DNA from: Flavobacterium sp. 102
GTDB taxonomy: Bacteria > Bacteroidota > Bacteroidia > Flavobacteriales > Flavobacteriaceae
DNA: 64,000 nt
Reading direction: 5' to 3'
Assembly (NCBI RefSeq): GCF_003634615.1
Contig: NZ_RBKX01000001.1
Span: forward strand, 868,001 to 932,000
Shown here: positions 9,238-16,515 of the stretch, piece after piece
How the letters are laid out: each line of letters starts with the position of its first letter
Numbering within the stretch: position 1 is the first letter of the stretch
Notes under the pieces: generated by a model
The model's input: the letters and a program-made list of their open reading frames with translations, nothing else
The model's database searches: none
What the model was told of the DNA's origin: nothing
Made by a program: the position numbers and the translations under genes

Positions 9238-10519
9238 TTTGTAATTTTTTTAATCGGATGGAAACCGCGTTTTTGTGGGCATCTAGTTGTTCGGCTGCAG
9301 CCATGAGTTCAATCGTTGAGCCAAGGTTTTGTATGCCTTTGGAAGTCAATTTTTGAAACGTGATTTTTTTGACAAAACTGTCTAACGAAACGCCGCTGTA
9401 ATTCTTCGCATAACCATTAGTTGGTAACGTGTGATTGGTTCCGCTGGCGTAATCTCCGGCGCTTTCACAACTGTAATTGCCAATAAAAACCGAACCGGCA
9501 TTTTCGATGAATTCAATTTTATTTTCGGCATCTTTTATAGCCAAAATCAAATGCTCTGGTGCGTAAAAATTACTGAACTCGATTCCGGTTTGAATACTAT
9601 CGAAAACCAAAGCACGACTGTTTTCTAAAGCTTTTTCTACAACGGATTGTCGAGGTAAAAGTGCTATTTGACTTTCAATGGCTGCTGCCACTTTCGAAAC
9701 AATTTCCTCTGAATGGGTTACTAAAATTACCTGGCTATCGCCACCGTGTTCAGCTTGCGAAAGCAAATCGGAAGCAACAAATTCAGGGTCGCAAATGTCA
9801 TCGGCAATGACCAATAATTCACTTGGTCCGGCAGGCAAATCGATGGCTAAACCCAATTGTTGTGCGTATTGTTTGGCCGCTGTGACGTATTGATTTCCGG
9901 GACCGAAGAGCTTGTCGACTTTCGGAATTTCATCGGTTCCAAAGGTCATAGCGGCAATCGCTTGGATGCCGCCGACGTTATACATTTGAGTTACACCGGT
10001 CAATTGCGCAGCATACAAAATAGCTGGATTGATATTGCCGTTCTTATCTGGTGGCGAACACAGAATTATGTTTTTGCAACCAGCAATTTTAGCCGGAATG
10101 GCTAACATCAATACAGTAGAAAAAAGCGGTGCTGTTCCGCCGGGAATGTAAATGCCAATTGTTTCAATGGCGCGACTTTCTCTCCAGCAAAAAACACCCG
10201 AAGTGGTTTCGATTTTGGTTGGAATTTCTTTTTGAGAACTGTGAAATTTCGAAATATTATTAGCTGCAACTTGAATTGCTTTTTTTAATTCGATTGGAAT
10301 TTCGGCTATAGCTTTTTCTATTTCTGCAGTTGATATGGCTATATTTTTAATAGAAATGCCATCGAAATAATTGGTGTACTTTTTTACGGCAGCCGAACCA
10401 TTTTTTTCAATGTCGTTAAAAATGGATTTTACGGTTTCGTTTAAATCGGCTGTCGCTACAGTTTGTCTTTTGGACAATTCATTCCATTGTTCAGGATTTG
10501 GATTTATGTAAGTTTTCAT
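9230..10519 (-). CDS. hisD: Histidinol dehydrogenase
   Basis: 429 residues, full length. Visible motifs are YIPGGTAPLFSTV, VGGIQAIAA, the NAD-binding GPGNQYVTAAK, DLPAGPSE, QAEHGGDSQ (Zn/His region) and NYSCESAGDYASGTNHTLPT with catalytic residues. It performs the last two oxidations, histidinol to histidine. It is the second gene of the operon, 15 bp after hisG. Confidence 0.97.
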   Translation of the reverse strand: MKTYINPNPEQWNELSKRQTVATADLNETVKSIFNDIEKNGSAAVKKYTNYFDGISIKNIAISTAEIEKAIAEIPIELKKAIQVAANNISKFHSSQKEIPTKIETTSGVFCWRESRAIETIGIYIPGGTAPLFSTVLMLAIPAKIAGCKNIILCSPPDKNGNINPAILYAAQLTGVTQMYNVGGIQAIAAMTFGTDEIPKVDKLFGPGNQYVTAAKQYAQQLGLAIDLPAGPSELLVIADDICDPEFVASDLLSQAEHGGDSQVILVTHSEEIVSKVAAAIESQIALLPRQSVVEKALENSRALVFDSIQTGIEFSNFYAPEHLILAIKDAENKIEFIENAGSVFIGNYSCESAGDYASGTNHTLPTNGYAKNYSGVSLDSFVKKITFQKLTSKGIQNLGSTIELMAAAEQLDAHKNAVSIRLKKLQNG

Positions 10520-10534
10520 ATTTGTTAAATTGAA

Positions 10535-11392
10535 TTATCGAATCATTTTTTCTATCGGAATAATTAAAATTCCTTCAGCACCGAGATTTTTGAGTTGTTC
10601 TATGATTTCCCAATAATCGTCTTCTCGGATGACCGAATGCAAACTGCTCCAATCTTTGTTGACCAACGGTAAAATGGTTGGTGATTTCATACCCGGAAGT
10701 AAAGAACAGATGTTGTCGATGGCTGAATTCGGAGCATTTAATAAAATATATTTATTCTGTTTGCCTTCGCGAACCGATTGGATTCGGAATAGTAATTTGT
10801 TGAGAATGGCTTGGATTTCTTGCGTCAGATTTGGATTGGCAATTAGAACGGCTTCGCTTTTAGTAACGGTTTCGACTTCTTTCAAACCATTCATCAAAAG
10901 TGTACTTCCGGTGCTGACAATATCGAACACGGCATCGGCTAAACCAATGCTGGTGGCAATTTCAACACTTCCGCTGATTTCTTCGATAAAAACATTAATG
11001 TCCTTTTTGGCAAAAAAATCAATTAGGATTTTAGGATAACTGGTCGCGATTCGTTTGCCTTCAAAATAATTCAAATCGGTGTAGATTTCGTCTTTCGGAA
11101 TGGCCAATGACATGCGGCAACCGGCAAAACCTAATTGCTGAATCACATTTACTTCTTTGCCTTTTTCCCAGACTTCATTTTCGCCTAAGATGCCTATATC
11201 GGCAACGCCTTGTTCCACGTACTGCGGAATATCATCATCGCGCAGGAATAGGATTTCGACCGGAAAATTTTGTGCAACGGCTTTGAGTTTTCGTTCACCA
11301 TTGGAAATTTTGATACCACATTCTTCCAGCAGTTGGAGTGATTTTTCGCTTAGTCGGCCACTTTTTTGAACAGCAATTTTTAAAGTACTCAT
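10535..11392 (-). CDS. hisG: ATP phosphoribosyltransferase, long form
   Basis: 285 residues, with the catalytic domain to about residue 210 (KIAVQKSGRLSEKS at the start, the PRPP loop DIVSTGSTLLMNGL near 155-170) and a C-terminal ACT-like HisG_C domain (~212-285). The long form is the hexameric enzyme inhibited by histidine and needs no HisZ. It catalyses the first committed step. It is the first structural gene, about 115 bp downstream of the His-rich leader peptide and 47 bp past the attenuator, so its expression should depend on attenuation. Confidence 0.96.
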   Translation of the reverse strand: MSTLKIAVQKSGRLSEKSLQLLEECGIKISNGERKLKAVAQNFPVEILFLRDDDIPQYVEQGVADIGILGENEVWEKGKEVNVIQQLGFAGCRMSLAIPKDEIYTDLNYFEGKRIATSYPKILIDFFAKKDINVFIEEISGSVEIATSIGLADAVFDIVSTGSTLLMNGLKEVETVTKSEAVLIANPNLTQEIQAILNKLLFRIQSVREGKQNKYILLNAPNSAIDNICSLLPGMKSPTILPLVNKDWSSLHSVIREDDYWEIIEQLKNLGAEGILIIPIEKMIR

Positions 11393-11439
11393 TTTTTAAT
11401 TGTGAATAAAAGCTGAGTATATCGCGAAGTGTATAAATA

Positions 11440-11476
11440 CAAAAAACCCGTCTTGATATACTCAGACGGGTTTTTA
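11440..11476 (-). terminator. his operon attenuator (terminator hairpin)
   Basis: On the minus strand ACCCGTCT (11464-11471) pairs with AGACGGGT (11446-11453), extended by A-U pairs and followed by a run of U. The 10-nt loop AGTATATCA (11454-11462) can also pair with TGATGTATT just after the leader stop (11499-11507, two G.U pairs). It can also pair with an 11-bp partner downstream (11413-11423). These are mutually exclusive options suited to attenuation. All pairings were found by eye. Confidence 0.8.
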
Positions 11477-11507
11477 ATTATGTTTTTGGATTAGCTACAA
11501 TACATCA

Positions 11508-11564
11508 TTAACTCGCCTGGTTGCAAGAATGATGATGATGTAATTGAGCAATAATCGTGTTCAT
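11508..11564 (-). CDS. hisL: his operon leader peptide, 18 residues with four consecutive His
   Basis: ATG at 11562-11564 opens an 18-codon frame ending at TAA (11508-11510): MNTIIAQLHHHHSCNQAS. Four consecutive His codons are the hallmark of a his attenuation leader: ribosomes stalling there for lack of charged His-tRNA would change the downstream RNA fold. The His-codon run itself (TACATCAT) is complementary to ATGATGTA straddling the region just after the stop codon. A promoter element lies 19 bases upstream and a terminator 31 bases downstream, followed by hisG. Confidence 0.88.
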   Translation of the reverse strand: MNTIIAQLHHHHSCNQAS

Positions 11565-11582
11565 TGTTTTATTTTGATGCAG

Positions 11583-11590
11583 CAAAACTA
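11583..11590 (-). promoter_or_regulatory. -7 promoter element of his operon
   Basis: The minus strand reads TAGTTTTG, an exact TAnnTTTG match. Transcription starting a few bases downstream would give a leader of about 10-15 nt before the leader-peptide ATG. Confidence 0.65.
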
Positions 11591-11650
11591 GCCATAACTT
11601 TCTGAAGAAACATTGCTTTTTATAAAGTTTAACATTTGTTCATTTTCGCA

Positions 11651-12790
11651 TTACCGAATAATTCTTCTCAGCAAAGCCTTGATAAAAAGACCTTTCGGGC
11701 ATTTCCAAATGACTTGCAAATCTTCCCAAAACGTAGTTTCTTCATCTAAGAACTTGAAGATAACAGTGGCATTTCCTTTTTCAAACATCGCTGAAAATAT
11801 GGTGGAACCTAAATGATTTTTTTGGTCCAAAATATCTAAAAGAAGCAAATCATAAAACCAAAATTTATCAGTTTTATGAAATTTAGTTAAGTCATTTTCT
11901 TTGGATAGAAATTGCACTAAGGCTTTTGATTTTTTGACAGTGTTTTTTAAAGTATAACCTGTGCTGGCTTTTGTCCAACCGCCGGCAGAACCAATGTTGA
12001 GAATGTTTTTTGAATTATGTTGCCAAAACGGATAACATGTCATCGGGATATTGCCTTGTTCTTTTTCGATTAATTCGTACTCCGTAATGCCAAGTTTTTC
12101 AATGTAGTTTTTGATTTCGGTTTCGTATTCTGCTGCCGACAATAAATCTTTGGAGAACAAAGTATATTCTAATAACGCTTCTGTTTCCGAAGTTGGTAAC
12201 ACGTACATAAATCTTGTATTGCCTTTTTGCTCAATTGAAAAATCCATGAATGTAGCGCAATCGGGATTGAAAGCAGCTTCCTTGCTTTTGATAAACCAAC
12301 CGATAAAATGTTGGTGTAAAAATGGATATTTGGTTTGGTTTTTAACCAATTCCGAATTGAAAATGGAGTTAAAAATTTGGTTACAAGTAAAACTCTCAGA
12401 ATCGGTTTTGACTTCGCAACGATGTCTTAATTCTTGAAAATCGGTTACTCTTTGATTTAGAAAAGTAATGTTTTTTTCTTTGGAAATAATTTCAAAAACA
12501 TGATTGTAAAAATCGAGTCCTTTGACCATTTTGTATTGGTAAGGATTCAGGTTTAGTTGTTTTTCAAAAGATTCGTTTTTAAACCAAGCGGTATTCCATT
12601 TGGCGGAAGCCAAATCATCGTATAAACCGTTATCATCCCAAAAACACCATGTTCGGTCGTTGGTTTTTTTTGAATTTTCGTCAATCAGAAGAATGGATTT
12701 GTCTTTGAACTTTCCGGAAAGTACCATTTCATAAACCGTCATCAAAGCGGATAAACCGGCGCCGGTAAAAATGTAATGGTAGTGTTTCAT
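11651..12790 (-). CDS. crtY: Lycopene beta-cyclase (CrtY type)
   Basis: 379-residue FAD-linked lycopene cyclase. The N-terminal dinucleotide-binding motif FTGAGLSALM is followed by the family signature NDRTWCFW (~44-51). GNIPMTCYPFWQ and IGSAGGWTKASTGYT are the central cyclase and FAD-contact motifs. It cyclises lycopene ends to beta-ionone rings, a step to beta-carotene and zeaxanthin, the yellow pigments of flavobacteria. No other crt genes are in the window. The ATG shares one base with the stop of the TonB receptor (TAATG), so it sits in that receptor's transcript. Confidence 0.9.
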   Translation of the reverse strand: MKHYHYIFTGAGLSALMTVYEMVLSGKFKDKSILLIDENSKKTNDRTWCFWDDNGLYDDLASAKWNTAWFKNESFEKQLNLNPYQYKMVKGLDFYNHVFEIISKEKNITFLNQRVTDFQELRHRCEVKTDSESFTCNQIFNSIFNSELVKNQTKYPFLHQHFIGWFIKSKEAAFNPDCATFMDFSIEQKGNTRFMYVLPTSETEALLEYTLFSKDLLSAAEYETEIKNYIEKLGITEYELIEKEQGNIPMTCYPFWQHNSKNILNIGSAGGWTKASTGYTLKNTVKKSKALVQFLSKENDLTKFHKTDKFWFYDLLLLDILDQKNHLGSTIFSAMFEKGNATVIFKFLDEETTFWEDLQVIWKCPKGLFIKALLRRIIR

Positions 12791-14838
12791 TAATATAGTG
12801 TATATCTCAATCCCAGAAAACCTCTGATGCCTTGATTTGGTGCATAAACATAACTCGGGTCAAAAGTCAGCGCATAAGGATTTGATGGTGTTGCCATCAC
12901 ATTTCCGTTGGCGTCGTAATCGACATTTTCGTCAAAAGGATCTTCTGCTCTGGCAATCAAAAACGGATTTCCTTTGTTGGGTGTCCAATTTAGAATGTTT
13001 TTGATTCCTCCGTAAAGCTCAAAATTACGGAATTTTTTATAAGTAAACTGGATGTTCTGCAAACTCCATGGTTTTGAATACTCATCTCTTGGATCAAGCG
13101 GTCCTAAAAGCGGTAATCGCATCGGGCCATAGAGATTTCCGGTATAGTCAATAGAGAGAAACCAATCGGGAATGTCGTAGGTTATGGCCCAATTCATACT
13201 GAATTTTTCCGTTAAAACCGGTTGCGTAGTGATGCCGTCTTTCATGTTTTTCGGATCCATAAAAGTAAAACCGATTAAGGCTTTTATTCCGTAAGGTGTT
13301 ACCAAATCAACATTGCCGCTTACGCCAAGTGTTTCGGAATAACCATCGAGGTTTTGGTAAATAATTTGGTTCGGATTGGTGTCATAATCCGGTATGATTT
13401 GATTGGTGAAATAAGTATACCAAGTAGAAAATTCAAAACCCAAGAAAGTAGCATCGTCAAATCTGATTTTTTTGAGGTAATTGAAATTAATGTTATACGA
13501 CTTTTCAGGATTTAAGTTTTCGGTTATTATCACCTCTCTTGAACCGGTTAAGGCGGCGTGTTCTTCAGTAAACAAATTGACAATTCGGAATCCCGTACCG
13601 GCGTTTATTCTGAAAACATCATTTTTGGTCGGGTTCCATTTGTACGCAATTCGCGGTGTAAAAATATTGCCGTGATTGTTGTTGTAATCATATCTGGCGC
13701 CTAGTAACAGATGGTGTTTTTCAGCCAGTTTTATTTCGTCTTGGATAAAAGTGCTGTAAATATTCGTTTTTTCAGCGGTAATTGTCGCCGCAGTATTGTC
13801 GTTGTAATATTGGTGTCGAATAGCAGCGCCAAAGAGCAAATTGTGGTTTTCTAGTTTTTTATCCCAAAGGTATTGTCCAAAGCCAATTTTTTGCTGTGCC
13901 AAATACAAAGTCGTTCCATAAACCGAATTTTGGTCATGAGAGGTAGCCGAAATAGAAATAAACATATCTTCTTTTACCGGCAATTGGTACTTGCTCAACA
14001 ACTCAAATCTTGTAGTATAAATGCTTTCGCCATAAACTTCATTTCCGCCACGGTAACTTTTATTCCATTGCATTTCGCCGCCCCAACGGTCTTCATAAAA
14101 AATTCTTCCGGCCAGTGTGAATTCCTTTTGACTTTTTCGGATAAAATTCCATTTGTTAAAAATAGAGATTCTTTCTTGAAGCGTTACATCGGTAAAATTA
14201 TCGTTGTTGTTGTCTATCGGGTTGTTATAATTGTAATAGTTCAATCCCAATAAAGATTTTGCGTTTTGTCCGACATTGGCTTTAAAACCCAAATCAATAT
14301 TGTTTTCTAACCAAGAAGTTGAAAAGACGTCAGCGGAAAATAAGGGTGCATTTTTGGTTTTTTTGGTAATGATATTGATTAATCCGCCAACCGCTTCACT
14401 GCCATACAAACTCGACGCCGGACCTTTTATAATCTCTATTCTGTCAATCATCGAATTCGGAATTCCGGATAATCCGTAAACGGTTGACAATGCACTTACG
14501 ATTGGCATTCCGTCAATAGTTACCATAGTATACGGACCTTCCAAGCCGTTGATGTGAATATCGCCGGTGTTACAAATATTGCAATTCAATTGTGGTCGAA
14601 CGCCATTTACGTTTTGTAAAGCTTCAAATATATTGGACGTTGGATTTTTCTTCAAAAATGCACTTGTATAAACTTCTACCGGAACCGGAGTTTCCAAACG
14701 AGATACAGGTTTTAAAGTTCCAGAAATGACAATCTCTTCTAATGCTTCAGATTTTGAATTGATGGGAATCGTATCATTTACTTGAGCTGACAAGCCATTG
14801 AAAATCAAGATTATCGTTATTAAAGTAATATTTTTCAT
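12790..14838 (-). CDS. TonB-dependent outer-membrane receptor (probable metal/haem/siderophore uptake)
   Basis: 682 residues. It has a signal peptide (MKNITLITIILIFNGLSA, cut about residue 19), a plug domain (~35-150) with LETPVPVEVYT, a CNICNTGDIHINGLEGPY stretch and IKGPASSLYGSEAVGG, then a beta-barrel ending in an aromatic residue (RYTLY). The Cys-x-x-Cys pair in the plug is shared with HmuR/ferrienterochelin-type receptors of Bacteroidetes. The gene is divergent from a DtxR-family regulator. Its -7 element (14861-14868) lies inside a TTTAG-N6-CTAAA palindrome, which suggests metal-repressed expression. The substrate cannot be named from sequence. Confidence 0.88.
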   Translation of the reverse strand: MKNITLITIILIFNGLSAQVNDTIPINSKSEALEEIVISGTLKPVSRLETPVPVEVYTSAFLKKNPTSNIFEALQNVNGVRPQLNCNICNTGDIHINGLEGPYTMVTIDGMPIVSALSTVYGLSGIPNSMIDRIEIIKGPASSLYGSEAVGGLINIITKKTKNAPLFSADVFSTSWLENNIDLGFKANVGQNAKSLLGLNYYNYNNPIDNNNDNFTDVTLQERISIFNKWNFIRKSQKEFTLAGRIFYEDRWGGEMQWNKSYRGGNEVYGESIYTTRFELLSKYQLPVKEDMFISISATSHDQNSVYGTTLYLAQQKIGFGQYLWDKKLENHNLLFGAAIRHQYYNDNTAATITAEKTNIYSTFIQDEIKLAEKHHLLLGARYDYNNNHGNIFTPRIAYKWNPTKNDVFRINAGTGFRIVNLFTEEHAALTGSREVIITENLNPEKSYNINFNYLKKIRFDDATFLGFEFSTWYTYFTNQIIPDYDTNPNQIIYQNLDGYSETLGVSGNVDLVTPYGIKALIGFTFMDPKNMKDGITTQPVLTEKFSMNWAITYDIPDWFLSIDYTGNLYGPMRLPLLGPLDPRDEYSKPWSLQNIQFTYKKFRNFELYGGIKNILNWTPNKGNPFLIARAEDPFDENVDYDANGNVMATPSNPYALTFDPSYVYAPNQGIRGFLGLRYTLY

Positions 14839-14854
14839 TAAAACAAAATAAAAA

Positions 14855-14870
14855 TTTAGACAAAACTAAA
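14855..14870. promoter_or_regulatory. Candidate DtxR-family operator over TonB-receptor promoter
   Basis: TTTAG (14855-14859) and CTAAA (14866-14870) form a perfect palindrome with a 6-bp centre. The receptor's minus-strand -7 element TAGTTTTG occupies 14861-14868, so a bound repressor would block it. The half sites resemble TTTAG/CTAAA halves of DtxR/MntR-type operators, and the dtxR-like gene is adjacent. Confidence 0.5.
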
Positions 14871-14902
14871 AATTAATTTTAATTTATATTAAAAAAATAA
14901 AA

Positions 14903-14910
14903 TATATTTG
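14903..14910 (+). promoter_or_regulatory. -7 promoter element of dtxR-zip unit
   Basis: TATATTTG matches TAnnTTTG and ends 13 bases before the regulator ATG, implying a very short leader. It is separated from the divergent receptor element by about 35 bp. Confidence 0.6.
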
Positions 14911-14923
14911 TAAAAAAGCGAAT

Positions 14924-15571
14924 ATGACCATTTCCGAAGAAAATTATATTAAAGTTATTTATCACTTGTCGTTGGTTTCTCCAAAAGGCGTAAATACAAA
15001 CGCTATTGCCGGAATGTTAGAAACCAAAGCGTCTTCGGTAACCGATATGTTGAAGAAACTTTCTGAAAAAGATTTGGTTTCCTATCAAAAGTACCAAGGC
15101 GTAAATTTGACAGAGAATGGACTTCTTTCTGCCAAAATGATTGTTAGAAAACACCGTTTGTGGGAAGTTTTTTTGGTGGAGAAATTGGCTTTTAATTGGG
15201 ATGAAGTTCACGAAATTGCGGAAGAATTGGAACATATAAAATCGGTAGCATTAATCAATAAATTAGATGCTTTTTTAGGTTTTCCTGCCTTTGATCCGCA
15301 TGGTGATCCGATTCCGAATGAAAAAGGTGTGATTCAAAAGGTCAATAAATTATTGCTTTCGGAAGCCGAATTAGACCGAGAATATTATTGCATTGGCGTA
15401 AAGGATTCTTCTTCAGAGTTTTTAAAATATTTAGACAAACAAAAAATAGCTTTGGGTTCTGTTTTTAAAGTGATAGAAAAAGAAAGTTTTGATGATACTT
15501 TGACGGTTGAAGTCAATTCGCAAGAAAAAACAATTTCGAATAAAATAGCTAATAATTTATACGTTCAATAA
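14924..15571 (+). CDS. Metal-dependent transcriptional regulator, DtxR/MntR family
   Basis: 215 residues. The N-terminal winged helix (~1-65) begins SEENYIKVIYHLS with the recognition helix in ETKASSVTDMLKKLSEKDLV. The dimerisation/metal domain (~66-140) has the family marks EELEHIKS and GFPAFDPHGDPIP. A C-terminal SH3-like FeoA-type domain (~145-215) follows. Such proteins bind Fe2+ or Mn2+ and repress uptake genes. The context (TonB receptor opposite, ZIP transporter 2 bp downstream, feoAB nearby) fits iron or manganese control. Which metal it senses is not resolved. Confidence 0.93.
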   Translation: MTISEENYIKVIYHLSLVSPKGVNTNAIAGMLETKASSVTDMLKKLSEKDLVSYQKYQGVNLTENGLLSAKMIVRKHRLWEVFLVEKLAFNWDEVHEIAEELEHIKSVALINKLDAFLGFPAFDPHGDPIPNEKGVIQKVNKLLLSEAELDREYYCIGVKDSSSEFLKYLDKQKIALGSVFKVIEKESFDDTLTVEVNSQEKTISNKIANNLYVQ

Positions 15572-15573
15572 TT

Positions 15574-16392
15574 ATGTACGAATCAATAATAGAATATTTT
15601 AGTAGTATTGACCCAATTTTGGCGGCTTTTTATGCCACGATGTTTACTTGGTTTTTAACTGCATTGGGTGCTTCGTTTGTATTCTTTTTTAAGAATATGA
15701 ATCGAATAGTTCTTGACGGAATGCTTGGTTTTACAGGCGGTGTTATGATAGCGGCTAGTTTTTGGAGTTTGTTAGCACCAGCCATAGAAATGAGTAAAGG
15801 CGAAGGTTTTGTGAAAGTAATGCCGGCCGCCATTGGTTTTGGATTAGGAGCGCTTTTCATTTTTGGTTTAGACAAAATTTTACCGCATTTACACATCAAT
15901 TTTCAAGAAACTGAAGGGGTAAAATCGCCTTGGCAACGAACAACTTTATTGGTTTTAGCGATTACAATGCATAACATTCCAGAAGGTTTGGCGGTTGGTG
16001 TGCTTTTTGGTGGTGTCGCCGCCGGAATTCCGGAAGCGTCAATTGCCGGAGCCGTTACTTTAGCCATTGGAATCGGAATTCAAAATTTCCCGGAAGGAAT
16101 TGCAGTTTCCATGCCGTTGCGCCGAATGGGAATGAGTCGTTGGAAGAGTTTTATGTACGGACAATCTTCTGCTTTAGTAGAACCCATTGCAGGAGTTTTG
16201 GGCGCAGTGGCCGTTACTTTTTTTACACCATTATTGCCTTATGCCTTAGCTTTTGCAGCCGGTGCTATGATATTTGTAGTAGTAGAAGAAGTAATTCCGG
16301 AAACCCAACAAGATAAGAACACTGATATCGCAACTTTAGGGTTAATCGGCGGATTTATTGTTATGATGACTTTGGATGTTGCTTTGGGTTAA
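15574..16392 (+). CDS. ZIP-family divalent metal transporter
   Basis: 272 residues with about eight membrane segments. The ZIP signatures are present: HNIPEGLAVGVLFGG in TM4 and the TM5 NFPEGIAVSMPLRRMG stretch, then GQSSALVEPIAG. It is ZupT-like and would import Zn2+, Fe2+ or Mn2+ across the inner membrane. It starts 2 bp after the DtxR-like regulator, so the regulator probably controls its own operon with it. Its last four bases overlap the end of the convergent Cys-rich FeoB-partner gene. Confidence 0.92.
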   Translation: MYESIIEYFSSIDPILAAFYATMFTWFLTALGASFVFFFKNMNRIVLDGMLGFTGGVMIAASFWSLLAPAIEMSKGEGFVKVMPAAIGFGLGALFIFGLDKILPHLHINFQETEGVKSPWQRTTLLVLAITMHNIPEGLAVGVLFGGVAAGIPEASIAGAVTLAIGIGIQNFPEGIAVSMPLRRMGMSRWKSFMYGQSSALVEPIAGVLGAVAVTFFTPLLPYALAFAAGAMIFVVVEEVIPETQQDKNTDIATLGLIGGFIVMMTLDVALG

Positions 16393-16514
16393 TGACAACC
16401 ACAATCGTCTTTGTCGCAACCTTTTTTGTTCTTCTTTTTCCCAATAAATTTTTGGGCTAAAAAGCCAATAGCGATTCCTAAAGCGATATAAACCAATATT
16501 TCTTGAATATTCAT
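16389..16514 (-). CDS. FeoB-associated Cys-rich membrane protein, 41 residues
   Basis: ATG at 16512-16514 opens MNIQEILVYIALGIAIGFLA, a single membrane segment, followed by a Lys-rich stretch and the tail GCDKDDCGCH with three Cys. This matches the small FeoB-associated Cys-rich family found beside feoB. It begins 1 bp after the feoB stop, so it is the third gene of feoA-feoB. It probably helps iron passage or FeoB assembly (inferred from family). Its stop codon overlaps the stop of the convergent ZIP gene by 4 bases. Confidence 0.85.
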   Translation of the reverse strand: MNIQEILVYIALGIAIGFLAQKFIGKKKNKKGCDKDDCGCH

Positions 16515-16515
16515 C

